Shown one piece after another: positions 16,219-26,238 of a stretch of 64,000 nt of DNA. Position 1 is the stretch's first letter. Each line of letters begins with the position of its first letter. The DNA is taken from positions 1 through 64,000 of the forward strand of contig NZ_LBDA02000034.1 of NCBI RefSeq assembly GCF_000980885.2. The letters run 5' to 3'. The translations under genes and the position numbers were made by a program. Below the pieces are notes generated by a model that worked only from the letters and a program-made list of their open reading frames with translations, had not been told where the DNA came from and ran no database searches. Source of the DNA: Streptomyces malaysiense (GTDB lineage: Bacteria > Actinomycetota > Actinomycetes > Streptomycetales > Streptomycetaceae).

Positions 16219-17427
16219 ATGACTGCTGCGCAGACCTCCGAGGTCCCCACTCTCCTCGTCAAGATCTTCGGCAAGGACCGGCCGGGCATCACGGCCGGAC
16301 TCTTCGACACCCTCGCCGCGTACTCCGTCGACGTGGTCGACATCGAGCAGGTCGTCACCCGGGGGCGCCTGGTCCTGTGCGCGCTGGTGAGCCAGCCGCC
16401 GGCCGGCGTCGAGGGTGATCTGCGGGCCACCGTGCACAGCTGGGCCGAGTCGATGAAGATGCAGGCGGAGATCATCTCGGGGCACGGCGACAACCGTCCG
16501 CGCGGCCTCGGGCGCTCCCTGGTGACCGTCCTCGGCCATCCGCTGACCGCCGAGTCCACGGCCGCCATCGCCGCCCGTATCGCGAAGGCGGGCGGCAACA
16601 TCGACCGCATCTTCCGGCTCGCCAAGTACCCCGTGACCGCAGTGGAGTTCGCGGTCTCCGGCGTGGAGACCGCGCCCCTGCGCACCGCCCTCGCCTCGGA
16701 CGCCGGGGCGCTCGGTGTCGACATCGCGGTCGTCTCCGCGGGCCTGCACCGGCGCGCGCAGCGCCTCGTGGTCATGGACGTGGACTCCACCCTCATCCAG
16801 GACGAGGTCATCGAGCTCTTCGCCGCGCACGCCGGCTGTGAGGACAAGGTCGCCGAGGTGACCGCCGCGGCGATGCGCGGCGAGCTGGACTTCGAGCAGT
16901 CGCTGCACGCCCGCGTCGCCCTGCTGGCCGGCCTCGACGCCTCCGTGGTCGAGAAGGTGCGCAACGAGATCCGGCTGACCCCCGGCGCCCGGACCCTGAT
17001 CCGCACCCTGAAGCGGCTCGGCTACCAGGTCGGCGTGGTCTCCGGCGGCTTCACCCAGGTCACCGACGACCTCAAGGATCGCCTCGGCCTCGACTTCGCC
17101 CAGGCCAACACGCTGGAGATCGTCGATGGCAAGCTGACCGGCCGGGTCACCGGCGAGGTCGTCGACCGCGCGGGCAAGGCGCGGCTGCTGCGCCGGTTCG
17201 CGGCGGAGGCCGGGGTGCCGCTGGTGCAGACGGTGGCGATCGGGGACGGCGCCAACGACCTCGACATGCTGAACGCGGCCGGCCTCGGCGTCGCCTTCAA
17301 TGCCAAGCCCGTGGTGCGCGAGGCCGCGCACACGGCCGTGAACTTCCCCTTCCTCGACACGGTCCTCTACCTCCTCGGCATCACCCGTGAAGAGGTCGAG
17401 GCGGCCGACACCCACGACGAGAGCTGA
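16219..17427 (+). CDS. serB: Phosphoserine phosphatase SerB
   Basis: This 402-residue enzyme catalyses the last step of serine synthesis, O-phosphoserine to L-serine plus phosphate. N-terminal ACT-type regulatory regions (about 10-175) precede the HAD domain. The nucleophile Asp187 and acid/base Asp189 sit in MDVDST, and GVVSGGFTQV and GDGANDLDML give the remaining HAD motifs. ACT domains usually mediate serine feedback. ATG 16219 is used because GGTGGTGAG precedes it and homology begins there. It is monocistronic and converges on the SixA-like gene. Confidence 0.95.
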   Translation: MTAAQTSEVPTLLVKIFGKDRPGITAGLFDTLAAYSVDVVDIEQVVTRGRLVLCALVSQPPAGVEGDLRATVHSWAESMKMQAEIISGHGDNRPRGLGRSLVTVLGHPLTAESTAAIAARIAKAGGNIDRIFRLAKYPVTAVEFAVSGVETAPLRTALASDAGALGVDIAVVSAGLHRRAQRLVVMDVDSTLIQDEVIELFAAHAGCEDKVAEVTAAAMRGELDFEQSLHARVALLAGLDASVVEKVRNEIRLTPGARTLIRTLKRLGYQVGVVSGGFTQVTDDLKDRLGLDFAQANTLEIVDGKLTGRVTGEVVDRAGKARLLRRFAAEAGVPLVQTVAIGDGANDLDMLNAAGLGVAFNAKPVVREAAHTAVNFPFLDTVLYLLGITREEVEAADTHDES

Positions 17428-17588
17428 CACGGCCCCCGCGGGGGCGTGTGCGCAGGGGCGGGCGGCGAGCGGCCGCTGCCCGCCGGTGAACGGGCCCGGC
17501 GTGCCAGGCGGCGGGCCCACGCCGTGTCGGGGCCTCCGCCCGTGCCCCTGCCCGTGCGGGTGTCCGGGGTCCGCGCCCCGGGGTCACC

Positions 17589-18107
17589 TCACGCCGACGG
17601 CGCCCAGTAGTCCGTCAACGTGGCCACGCCCGGCTCCAGGCCCTTCCAGGAACCCTCGAAGGAGAGCACGGCGAAGGCGGCGGCCGGGAAGCCGCGGCGG
17701 TTCATCCGGTCGCGGGCATCCCCGTCGGCCGAGCCGGCCAGGATCTCGGCGAGGCCGTGGACTCCCGGGTTGTGGCCGATCAGGATCAGGGTGCCCACGT
17801 CGTCCGGGACCTCGTTCAACAGTGCGATGAGCTGGCCCGGGGACGCCTCGTACACCCGCTCCTCGTAGACGGTCTTCGGCCGGTGGTCCAGTTCGTGGAC
17901 GGCGAGCTTCCAGGTCTCGCGGGTCCGGGTCGCGGTGGAGCACAGGGCCAGATCGAAGGCGAGGCCGGAGTCGGTCAGCCTGCGCCCGGCTACGGCCGCG
18001 TCCATCCGGCCCCGCTCGGCGAGCGGGCGCTCATGGTCGGACACCTGGGGCCAGTCGGCTTTCGCATGCCGGAAAAGGGCGATCCTGCGGGGTTCTGCGA
18101 CGCTCAT
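17589..18107 (-). CDS. SixA-like histidine phosphatase
   Basis: This 172-residue protein of the histidine-phosphatase (phosphoglycerate-mutase-like) superfamily, SixA branch, has RHAKAD with phospho-acceptor His14, CSTATRTRETW, and the second catalytic His in LIGHNPG (about residue 115). SixA removes phosphate from phosphohistidine in phosphotransfer proteins. The substrate in Streptomyces is not established. It has no obvious operon partner. Confidence 0.9.
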   Translation of the reverse strand: MSVAEPRRIALFRHAKADWPQVSDHERPLAERGRMDAAVAGRRLTDSGLAFDLALCSTATRTRETWKLAVHELDHRPKTVYEERVYEASPGQLIALLNEVPDDVGTLILIGHNPGVHGLAEILAGSADGDARDRMNRRGFPAAAFAVLSFEGSWKGLEPGVATLTDYWAPSA

Positions 18108-18185
18108 GCGTCCCAGCTTCGCATGAAACAGGCCATGGGGCGCAGGGAGTTGACATGCGGATTCACCGTGCTGGGCGGCCCCTGG

Positions 18186-18392
18186 TCAGCGCGTGAGCAG
18201 CCGCTGCGCGCGCTCGACGAGGTGGGCTATCGCCGGGTCCGCGTTCGCCGCGTGCGCGTCCGAGGGGTTCAGTATCAGCAGGAACAGGAGGCCGAAGGCG
18301 AGCACAGGCAGCGCGAGGGCCCACCAGGGCAACCGCATGTCGACGCCGCCCGAGGTCGCCGGGTGGGTCCGGAAGTGGGTGCGGGCGGGCAT
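18186..18392 (-). CDS. Small single-pass membrane protein
   Basis: This 68-residue conserved-looking small protein has one hydrophobic helix at about residues 20-42 (LPWWALALPVLAFGLLFLLIL), then a short extracytoplasmic tail. ATG 18392 is chosen over upstream frames because GGAGG lies 8 nt before it. I do not recognise a function. Confidence 0.6.
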   Translation of the reverse strand: MPARTHFRTHPATSGGVDMRLPWWALALPVLAFGLLFLLILNPSDAHAANADPAIAHLVERAQRLLTR

Positions 18393-18606
18393 GTCGCCTC
18401 CGTGGTCCTTGAGCCGGTCGTGCGACCGCCCCCTGCGGTCACCACTCGAAGGTACGGAATCCGCGCCCGCCAACCCATGGGGTTTTCCACCCAGTTACCC
18501 CTGACCCTTACCCCCTAGGGGATAGGGGGGCCAGCACCACCGCCCACCGCGTACCGCCTGGTGGCGGGGCCGGCCGGGCGGCGTCACGGGCGTGCGGCGG
18601 GGGGCG

Positions 18607-18726
18607 TCACGGGGACGCGACGGTCGCGACGATGGCGATGATGACGAAGATCGCGAAGAAGGAGCCGAAGACGAGCAGCATCTTCTTCTGGCCGTTTCGC
18701 GGATTCGGGTCGAGCACAGGCTGCAT
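18607..18726 (-). CDS. 39-aa transporter-associated membrane peptide
   Basis: This tiny membrane protein has a polar lead MQPVLDPNPRNGQKK followed by one helix ending TVASP. It lies 44 nt downstream of the MFS transporter gene on the same strand. I recall that this peptide type (SGM_5486 family, transporter-associated) recurs beside the same MFS gene in streptomycetes, which suggests a real accessory subunit. The ATG at 18726 lacks a strong ribosome binding site. Short but credible. Confidence 0.65.
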   Translation of the reverse strand: MQPVLDPNPRNGQKKMLLVFGSFFAIFVIIAIVATVASP

Positions 18727-18770
18727 GCGCCCAGTCTCGCACTCCTCCCCCGGCGGCCGTGCGCGGGGGG

Positions 18771-20114
18771 TCAGCGCGTCGCGGCCTCTTCCTCGACCGT
18801 GCGGTCGCGGCCGGCCAGGAAGCCCACCGCCATCTGGGGCACCAGGAGGCCCGCCATCAGGGCTATCGGCAGTCCCCAGCCGCCGCTGTGCTGGTAGAGC
18901 ACGCCGACCAGCAGCGGGCCGGGGATGGAGATCAGATAGCCGGTGCTCTGCGCGAACGCGGACAGCTGGGCCACACCGGGGCCGCTGCGGGCGCGCATGC
19001 CGACCATGGTCAGCGCGAGCGGGAAGGCGCAGTTGGCGATGCCGAGCAGCAGCGCCCAGGCCCAGGCGCCGTCGGCCGGGGCGAGGTACAGACCGGAGTA
19101 TCCGGCGAGCCCGCAGACGCCGAGGACCAGCACGATCGGGCCCTGGTGGGGCAGCCGGGTGGCGATCCGCGGGATGACGAAGGCCAGCGGCACGCCCATC
19201 ACCATCGTGACGGCGAGCAGCAGCCCGGCGGTGCCCGCGGACACGCCCGCGTCCCGGAAGATCTGCGGCATCCAGCCCATGGTGATGTAGGCGGCGGTGG
19301 CCTGGAGGCCGAAGAAGACGGCGAGCGCCCAGGCGGTACGGCTGCGGGTGATCCGCAGCGGCGGCTGCTCCCCGGCCCGCGCCGAAGCCGGTGCGTGTCC
19401 CGAAGCCGGCGCCGGCCGCGCGGCGGGCACCGACCGCTCCCGGCCCGCCCGGAGCAGCGGCACCCAGGGCAGCACCGCCACCGCCGCGAGCGCCGCCCAC
19501 ACCGCGAGCCCCGGCTTCCAGTTCCCGCCCATGGCGTGGGTCAGCGGGACGGTCACCGCGGCCGGCAGGGAGGTGCCGAGCGCGAGGACCATCGAGTACA
19601 GCCCGGTCATGGAGCCGACCCGGTCGGGGAACCAGCGCTTGACGATGACCGGCATCAGCACGTTGCTGACGGCGATGCCCATCAGGGCGAGCGCGCTGGC
19701 GGCCAGGAACCCGGCGGTACCGCCGGCGTACGGCCGTATCAGCAGGCCCGTGAAGATCGCGGCCATGCCGGCGCACACCACGGCGGCCGGTCCGAAGCGG
19801 CGCGCCAGGCGGGGCGCCGTCACGCCGAAGACGGCGAAGCACAGCGGGGGCACGGAGGTGAGCAGTCCGGCCACGCTGCCGCTCATGCCGAGCCCGTCAC
19901 GGACCTCCTCCAGGAGGGCGCCGAGGCTGGTGATGGCCGGGCGGAGGTTGACGGCGGACAGCACGATGCCGGCGACCACCAGGCGGGTCGCCCACGTGTG
20001 CGTGGGGCCCTTCTCCAGGGTCGTCTCGGTCGCGCCCACCGCGGCGGACGTGTCGCGTTCGGTCGGTGACATCGCCGTACGGGTGTCCACTGTCCGGGAT
20101 TCCTCACTAGCCAT
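18771..20114 (-). CDS. CynX/NimT-family MFS transporter
   Basis: This 447-residue major-facilitator protein has about 12 helices and a central hydrophilic loop rich in Ala/Pro/Arg. The front VVAGIVLSAVNLRPAITSLG is the hallmark of the CynX/NimT group (cyanate, 2-nitroimidazole and related small-anion exporters). The substrate here is unknown. It is divergent from a FadR-type regulator with an ATCAT/ATGAT operator candidate covering the start region, so regulation by that protein is likely. The start is uncertain among ATG 20114, 20123 and 20126. Confidence 0.88.
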   Translation of the reverse strand: MASEESRTVDTRTAMSPTERDTSAAVGATETTLEKGPTHTWATRLVVAGIVLSAVNLRPAITSLGALLEEVRDGLGMSGSVAGLLTSVPPLCFAVFGVTAPRLARRFGPAAVVCAGMAAIFTGLLIRPYAGGTAGFLAASALALMGIAVSNVLMPVIVKRWFPDRVGSMTGLYSMVLALGTSLPAAVTVPLTHAMGGNWKPGLAVWAALAAVAVLPWVPLLRAGRERSVPAARPAPASGHAPASARAGEQPPLRITRSRTAWALAVFFGLQATAAYITMGWMPQIFRDAGVSAGTAGLLLAVTMVMGVPLAFVIPRIATRLPHQGPIVLVLGVCGLAGYSGLYLAPADGAWAWALLLGIANCAFPLALTMVGMRARSGPGVAQLSAFAQSTGYLISIPGPLLVGVLYQHSGGWGLPIALMAGLLVPQMAVGFLAGRDRTVEEEAATR

Positions 20115-20121
20115 GAGACCC

Positions 20122-20142
20122 ATCATAGAATCATAGGATGAT
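20122..20142. promoter_or_regulatory. Operator candidate for the FadR-type regulator
   Basis: ATCAT-AGG-ATGAT (20130-20142) is a perfect inverted repeat with a 3-nt centre, preceded by another ATCAT at 20122-20126. It lies between divergent MFS and GntR/FCD genes and overlaps the possible upstream starts of the MFS gene. GntR-family proteins bind such short palindromes. The minus strand also shows CCTATGATTCT, a possible -10. Confidence 0.5.
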
Positions 20143-20205
20143 TGGTTGTCCATTCCCGGAACCACCGGAGTGTGCGTGCTCCGGTCTGTCGTGCGAAGGT
20201 GTGCC

Positions 20206-20889
20206 ATGCCTCTGAGCCACCCGCGCCGTTCGGCCCTCTCCGAGCAGGTGATCGCCGAACTGCGCAACCAGATCGCCACCGGCGAGTGGCCGGTCGGATC
20301 CCGTATCCCGACCGAGCCCGAGCTGGTCGAGCAGCTGGGAGTCGCCCGCAACACGGTCCGCGAGGCCGTGCGCGCGCTCGCCCACAACGGACTGCTGGAC
20401 ATCCGGCAGGGCTCGGGCACCTATGTGGTGGCGACCAGCGAGCTGGCCGGCGTGATGCACCGCCGGTTCGCCGACGCCGACCCCCGGCACATCGCCGAGG
20501 TGCGCGCCACGCTGGAGTCGGCCGCGGCCAAGCTCGCCGCCGAACGGCGCACCGAGAAGGACCTCAAGCAGCTGGACGCGCTGCTGCTGCGGCGTGAGGA
20601 GGCCTGGGAGAGCGGCGAGGCGGAGTCCTTCGTGGCCGCGGACGCCACCTTCCACCTGGCCGTGGTGGGGGCGTCCCACAACGAGGTCATGACGGCGATG
20701 TACGCCGACCTGGGCGAGCTGCTGCGGGAAGCGCTGCGCGCGGACGTCGGCGCCGAGCTGACGCCGGGGGCGCACATGGACCACACCCGCCTGGTGGACG
20801 CGATCCGCACGGGCGACACCGAGGCGGCGGCGAGGGAGGCGGCGAGCTACCCCTTCCAGTGCCGGCCGGGACGGCCCGGCACCGGCTGA
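20206..20889 (+). CDS. FadR-type GntR regulator
   Basis: This 227-residue transcription factor has an N-terminal winged HTH (residues about 8-75: SRIPTEPELVEQLGVARNTVREAVRALAHNGLLDIRQGSG) and a C-terminal FCD effector domain. The FCD domain has conserved acidic and His positions (FHLAVVGASHN, HMDHTRLVDAI) that bind a metal and a small acid in relatives. The likely role is local repression of the divergent MFS transporter gene and itself. ATG 20206 is chosen for the domain boundary; an upstream TTG frame is unlikely. Confidence 0.9.
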   Translation: MPLSHPRRSALSEQVIAELRNQIATGEWPVGSRIPTEPELVEQLGVARNTVREAVRALAHNGLLDIRQGSGTYVVATSELAGVMHRRFADADPRHIAEVRATLESAAAKLAAERRTEKDLKQLDALLLRREEAWESGEAESFVAADATFHLAVVGASHNEVMTAMYADLGELLREALRADVGAELTPGAHMDHTRLVDAIRTGDTEAAAREAASYPFQCRPGRPGTG

Positions 20890-20898
20890 CGGCCCGGT

Positions 20899-21246
20899 TC
20901 AGCGCACCTTCTGGTGGCTGATCCACGCCGAGCCGACCTCCTTCCAGCAGCGTCCGGTGAGCCGTACCGTCAGGGCGGCCCCGATGTCCACCGGCGCGCT
21001 GTCGGTGTCGATGTCCCACCAACGGGCGCACTCGATGTGCAGGCGTACCCGGTCGGTGTCCACATAGGGGTTGTGGCAGTAGGCCACCACATGGGAGCCG
21101 TTCACCGCGGTCCGGCAGGCGGCCCCGAACAGGCTCGGCGCGGGCGGGCCCGCGCTCGCGTGCGCGTGGGGCGTGGCGTCGTACGGCAGGGCGAGTGCGA
21201 GGGCGGCGGCCAGGGTCAGCGGGGCCAGGCAGCGGGACAGGCGCAC
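20899..21246 (-). CDS. Small secreted Cys-containing protein
   Basis: This 115-residue exported protein has a signal peptide at about residues 1-30 (RLSRC, Leu/Ala core, HAHASA). The mature domain carries four Cys (CRTAVNG, YCHNPY, IECARWW, GRCWKE), which probably form two disulfides. I do not recognise the family. The GTG start has GAGGAGG upstream. It converges on the FadR-type gene with 9 nt between stops. Confidence 0.7.
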   Translation of the reverse strand: MRLSRCLAPLTLAAALALALPYDATPHAHASAGPPAPSLFGAACRTAVNGSHVVAYCHNPYVDTDRVRLHIECARWWDIDTDSAPVDIGAALTVRLTGRCWKEVGSAWISHQKVR

Positions 21247-21430
21247 AAGGGGGACCTCCTCGGCCGGGCTGCGGAGGGACGCGCCGGATGAACGCGCGCC
21301 TCTTCAGGGTGCGCCGCGCGCGGGGTGGTCCGCCCGACCGGTGGGCCGAACGGGTGACCGCGCGGTGCGACACCGGATGACGGCGGATGACGCCGGGCGA
21401 CCCCGGACCGCACCGCGGCCGACGCCACGC

Positions 21431-21476
21431 GCACGGCAAGGCCCGCGCCACCTTGGAGGCGCGGGCCTTGCCGTGC
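21431..21476 (-). terminator. Hairpin terminator after inhA
   Basis: A 19-bp perfect stem (arms GCACGGCAAGGCCCGCGCC and its complement) with an 8-nt loop lies 35 nt beyond the inhA stop. There is no T-run. Confidence 0.85.
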
Positions 21477-21510
21477 TGCCGTGCTGCGGGTTTCAGCCGG
21501 GCGTGAGCGC

Positions 21511-22278
21511 TCAGGCGCCGATCGCGTGCAGACCGCCGTCCACGTGGATGATCTCGCCGGTGGTCTTCGGGAACCAGTCGCTGAGCAGGGCGACGATGCC
21601 CTTGCCGGCCGGCTCCGGGTCCTTCAGGTCCCACTCCAGCGGGGAGCGGCTGTCCCACACGGCGGCCAGGTCGCCGAAGCCCGGGATGGACTTGGCGGCC
21701 ATGGAGCCGATCGGGCCCGCGGAGATGAGGTTGCAGCGGATGTTCTGCTTGCCCAGGTCGCGCGCCATGTAGCGGTTGGTCGCCTCCAGGGCGGCCTTGG
21801 CCGGGCCCATCCAGTCGTACTGCGGCCAGGCGAACTGGGCGTCGAAGGTGAGGCCGACGACCGAGCCGCCGTTCTGCATCAGCGGCAGGCAGGCCATGGT
21901 GAGCGACTTCAGGGAGAACGCCGAGACGTGCATGGCGGTGGCCACGGACTCGAACGGCGTGTTCAGGAAGTTGCCGCCGAGCGCGTCCTGCGGCGCGAAG
22001 CCGATGGAGTGCACGACGCCGTCCAGGCCGCCCAGTTCCTCGCCGACGAGGTCGGCCAGGCGCGCGAGGTGCTCCTCGTTGGTGACGTCCAGCTCGATGA
22101 CCTTGGCCGGCTTCGGCAGCTTCTTGGCGATGCGCTCGGTCAGCGTGGGCCGCGGGAAGGCGGTCAGGATGATCTCGGCGCCCTGCTCCTGGGCCTGCTT
22201 CGCGGCGTGGAAGGCGATGGAGGACTCCATCAGCACACCGGTGATCAGGATGCGCTTGCCCTCGAGGATTCCACTCAT
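21511..22278 (-). CDS. fabI: Enoyl-ACP reductase InhA/FabI
   Basis: This 255-residue NADH-dependent enoyl-ACP reductase catalyses the last reduction of each fatty-acid elongation cycle in FAS II. The glycine motif is the InhA type (LITGVLMESSIAFHAA). The catalytic pair Tyr154 and Lys161 has the Y-x6-K spacing of InhA (Tyr158/Lys165), and the C-terminus ends GGLHAIGA. It lies 5 nt after fabG, so the two reductases are co-transcribed. This is the target family of isoniazid-NAD and triclosan. Confidence 0.95.
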   Translation of the reverse strand: MSGILEGKRILITGVLMESSIAFHAAKQAQEQGAEIILTAFPRPTLTERIAKKLPKPAKVIELDVTNEEHLARLADLVGEELGGLDGVVHSIGFAPQDALGGNFLNTPFESVATAMHVSAFSLKSLTMACLPLMQNGGSVVGLTFDAQFAWPQYDWMGPAKAALEATNRYMARDLGKQNIRCNLISAGPIGSMAAKSIPGFGDLAAVWDSRSPLEWDLKDPEPAGKGIVALLSDWFPKTTGEIIHVDGGLHAIGA

Positions 22279-22283
22279 GGTGA

Positions 22284-22988
22284 TCAGTGACCCATTCCCA
22301 GTCCGCCGTCAACGGGGATGACGGCTCCAGTGATGTACGAGGCGTCGTCCGACGCGATGAACCGGACCGCCGCGGCGATCTCCTCCGGCCGCGCGTAACG
22401 GCCGAGCGGCACCTGCGACATGATCCCCTGACGCTGCTCGTCGCTGAGCACCTTGGTCATGTCGGTGTCCACGAAACCGGGCGCGACGACGTTGAAGGTG
22501 ATGTTGCGCGAGCCCAGCTCACGGGCGAGCGAGCGTGCGAAGCCCACCAGCGCGGCCTTGGAGGCGGCGTAGTTCGCCTGCCCCGCCGAGCCGAGCAGTC
22601 CGACCACGGAGGAGATCAGGACGACGCGGCCCTTCTTGGCGCGCAGCATGCCGCGGTTGGCACGCTTGACGACGCGGAAGGTGCCGGTGAGGTTGGTGTC
22701 GATGACCGAGGTGAAGTCCTCCTCGGACATGCGCATCAGGAGCTGGTCCTTGGTGATGCCGGCGTTGGCGACCAGCACCTCGACGGGACCGTGCTGTTCC
22801 TCGATCTCCTTGTAGGCCTGCTCCACCTGCTCGGGGTCGGTGATGTCGCACTTGACGGCCAGGAAGCCGGCCGGCGGCTCACCCGAGCGGTACGTGATCG
22901 CGACCTTGTCGCCGGCGTCGGCGAAAACGCGGGCGATGGCGAGGCCGATGCCCCGGTTGCCTCCGGTGACGAGAACCGAGCGGCTCAA
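22284..22988 (-). CDS. fabG: 3-oxoacyl-ACP reductase FabG
   Basis: This 234-residue SDR reduces 3-oxoacyl-ACP to 3-hydroxyacyl-ACP with NADPH. Motifs are VTGGNRGIGLAIA, NAGITKD, catalytic Ser in ISSVVGLLGS, YAASK (Tyr-Lys), and a C-terminal GAVIPVDGGLGMGH. The start is a TTG at 22988, chosen because AAAGGG lies 7 nt upstream and the protein then begins (M)SRSVLVTGG, as in relatives. Longer frames read into the promoter. It is the first gene of the fabG-inhA operon. Confidence 0.95.
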   Translation of the reverse strand: MSRSVLVTGGNRGIGLAIARVFADAGDKVAITYRSGEPPAGFLAVKCDITDPEQVEQAYKEIEEQHGPVEVLVANAGITKDQLLMRMSEEDFTSVIDTNLTGTFRVVKRANRGMLRAKKGRVVLISSVVGLLGSAGQANYAASKAALVGFARSLARELGSRNITFNVVAPGFVDTDMTKVLSDEQRQGIMSQVPLGRYARPEEIAAAVRFIASDDASYITGAVIPVDGGLGMGH

Positions 22989-23238
22989 CGGATCACCCTT
23001 TCGATAGCGGTCTGCTAGAGGTCCGACAACCCGCCCGAACACCTCGATGGCAGGCGGCTTCATCGAAAACCTATCGGTACGACCGCGTCCGCGGGCATTC
23101 GGGCACCGACAGTGGCGCGGGACCGTCACTGTCGGGTCTCTACATAATCCCGGGTCCGGGTCCGGAACGGATGTGGTCCACGGGGCCGCTCGCGCGCCAT
23201 GATCGGAGCCCACAGGCCACGACAGCAGGGAGACCTCC

Positions 23239-24791
<1,553 letters not shown>

Positions 24792-24795
<4 letters not shown>

Positions 24796-26183
24796 GCGCC
24801 CGTACGAACAAACCGCACGAGATCGTCGAACAGGCCCTCGCGCTGTCCCGGGCGGACGGGTGCCTCGTCATCGCCGACGAGACCTCCGGCGCCAACCTGC
24901 GCTGGGCGGGCAACGCCCTCACCACGAACGGTGTGACCCGGGGCCGCAGCCTCACGGTGATCGCGACGGTGGACGGCGGGCAGGGCACCGCCTCCGGGGT
25001 CGTCTCCCGGTCGGCGGTGACGGCGGACGAGCTGGAGCCGCTGGTGCGGGCCGCCGAGGCCGCCGCGCGCGGGGCGGGTCCCGCCGAGGACGCGCAGCCG
25101 CTGGTCACGGGTGTGGCCGCGGCCCCCGACTTCACGGACGCGCCCGCCGAGACCTCCTCCGCGGTGTTCGCCGACTTCGCGCCGGCGCTCGGCGAGGCCT
25201 TCGCCCGCGCGCGGGCCGGCGGCCGGGAGCTGTACGGCTTCGCCAACCACGAGATGGTCTCGACCTACCTGGGCACCTCCACCGGGCTGCGGCTGCGGCA
25301 CGACCAGCCGACCGGCACGCTGGAGCTGAACGCCAAGTCGCCGGACCGCACCCGCTCCGCCTGGGCCGGGCGCTCCACACGGGACTTCAAGGACGTCGAC
25401 CCGGCCGCCCTGGACGCCGAACTGGCCGTGCGCCTGGGCTGGGCGAAGCGGCGGGTGGAACTGCCCGCGGGCCGCTACGAGACGCTGCTGCCGCCCACCG
25501 CGGTGGCGGACCTGCTCATCTACCAGCTGTGGTCGGCCTCGGGCCGGGACGCGGCGGAGGGCCGTACGGTCTTCTCCCGGCCCGGCGGCGGCACCCGGAT
25601 CGGCGAGCGGCTCTCCGAGCTGCCCCTGACCCTGCGCAGCGACCCGGACGAGCCCGGCCTGGAATGCGCGCCGTTCGTGATCGCGCACTCCTCGAACGGC
25701 GACCGGTCGGTGTTCGACAACGGCCTCGCGGCGCCGGCCACCGACTGGATCGAGCGGGGCACCCTCCGGAACCTGACGACGACCCGGCACAGCGCGGCCC
25801 TGACCGGGCTGCCGGTCACCCCGGCCGCGGACAACCTGGTCCTGGACGGCGGCGACCGCTCGCTGGACGAGATGGTCGCGGACACCGAGCGCGGGCTGCT
25901 GCTGACCTGCCTGTGGTACATCCGCGAGGTCGACCCGGCGACGCTGCTGCTCACCGGCCTGACCCGGGACGGCGTCTACCTGGTGGAGGGTGGCGAGGTG
26001 ACCGGGCAGGTGAACAACTTCCGGTTCAACGAGTCGCCGGTGGAGCTGCTGCGGCGCACGACCGAGGCGGGCCGCACGGAGAAGACGCTGCCGCGCGAGT
26101 GGGGCGACTGGTTCACCAGGGCCGCGATGCCGCCGCTGCGGGTCCCCGATTTCAACATGAGTTCTGTCAGCCAGGGCGTATAA
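24792..26183 (+). CDS. TldE/PmbA-like protease partner
   Basis: This 463-residue protein is the second subunit of the TldD/TldE pair. It has the PmbA-type fold without the HExxxH zinc motif, consistent with the non-catalytic partner. The N-terminal IVEQALALSRADGCLVIADE and C-terminal GEVTGQVNNFRFNESPVELL segments are typical. The ATG overlaps the tldD stop (ATGA). Context shows no RiPP precursor, so a general peptide-turnover role is the default. Confidence 0.9.
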
Positions 26184-26238
26184 CCTCGTAGTCGGCTGTC
26201 ACCCGACCGCCGAGGATCATCAAGGAGACACGAGAACC

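Noticed and set aside
17428..17588. GC-rich gap between serB and the SixA-like gene as a gene or ncRNA
   Set aside because: Only short GC palindromes such as CCCCCGCGGGGG are present. No coding frame or conserved structure could be supported.
26184..26238. T-box leader for tyrS
   Set aside because: The gap is only 55 nt and lacks the T-box sequence. A T-box element cannot fit.
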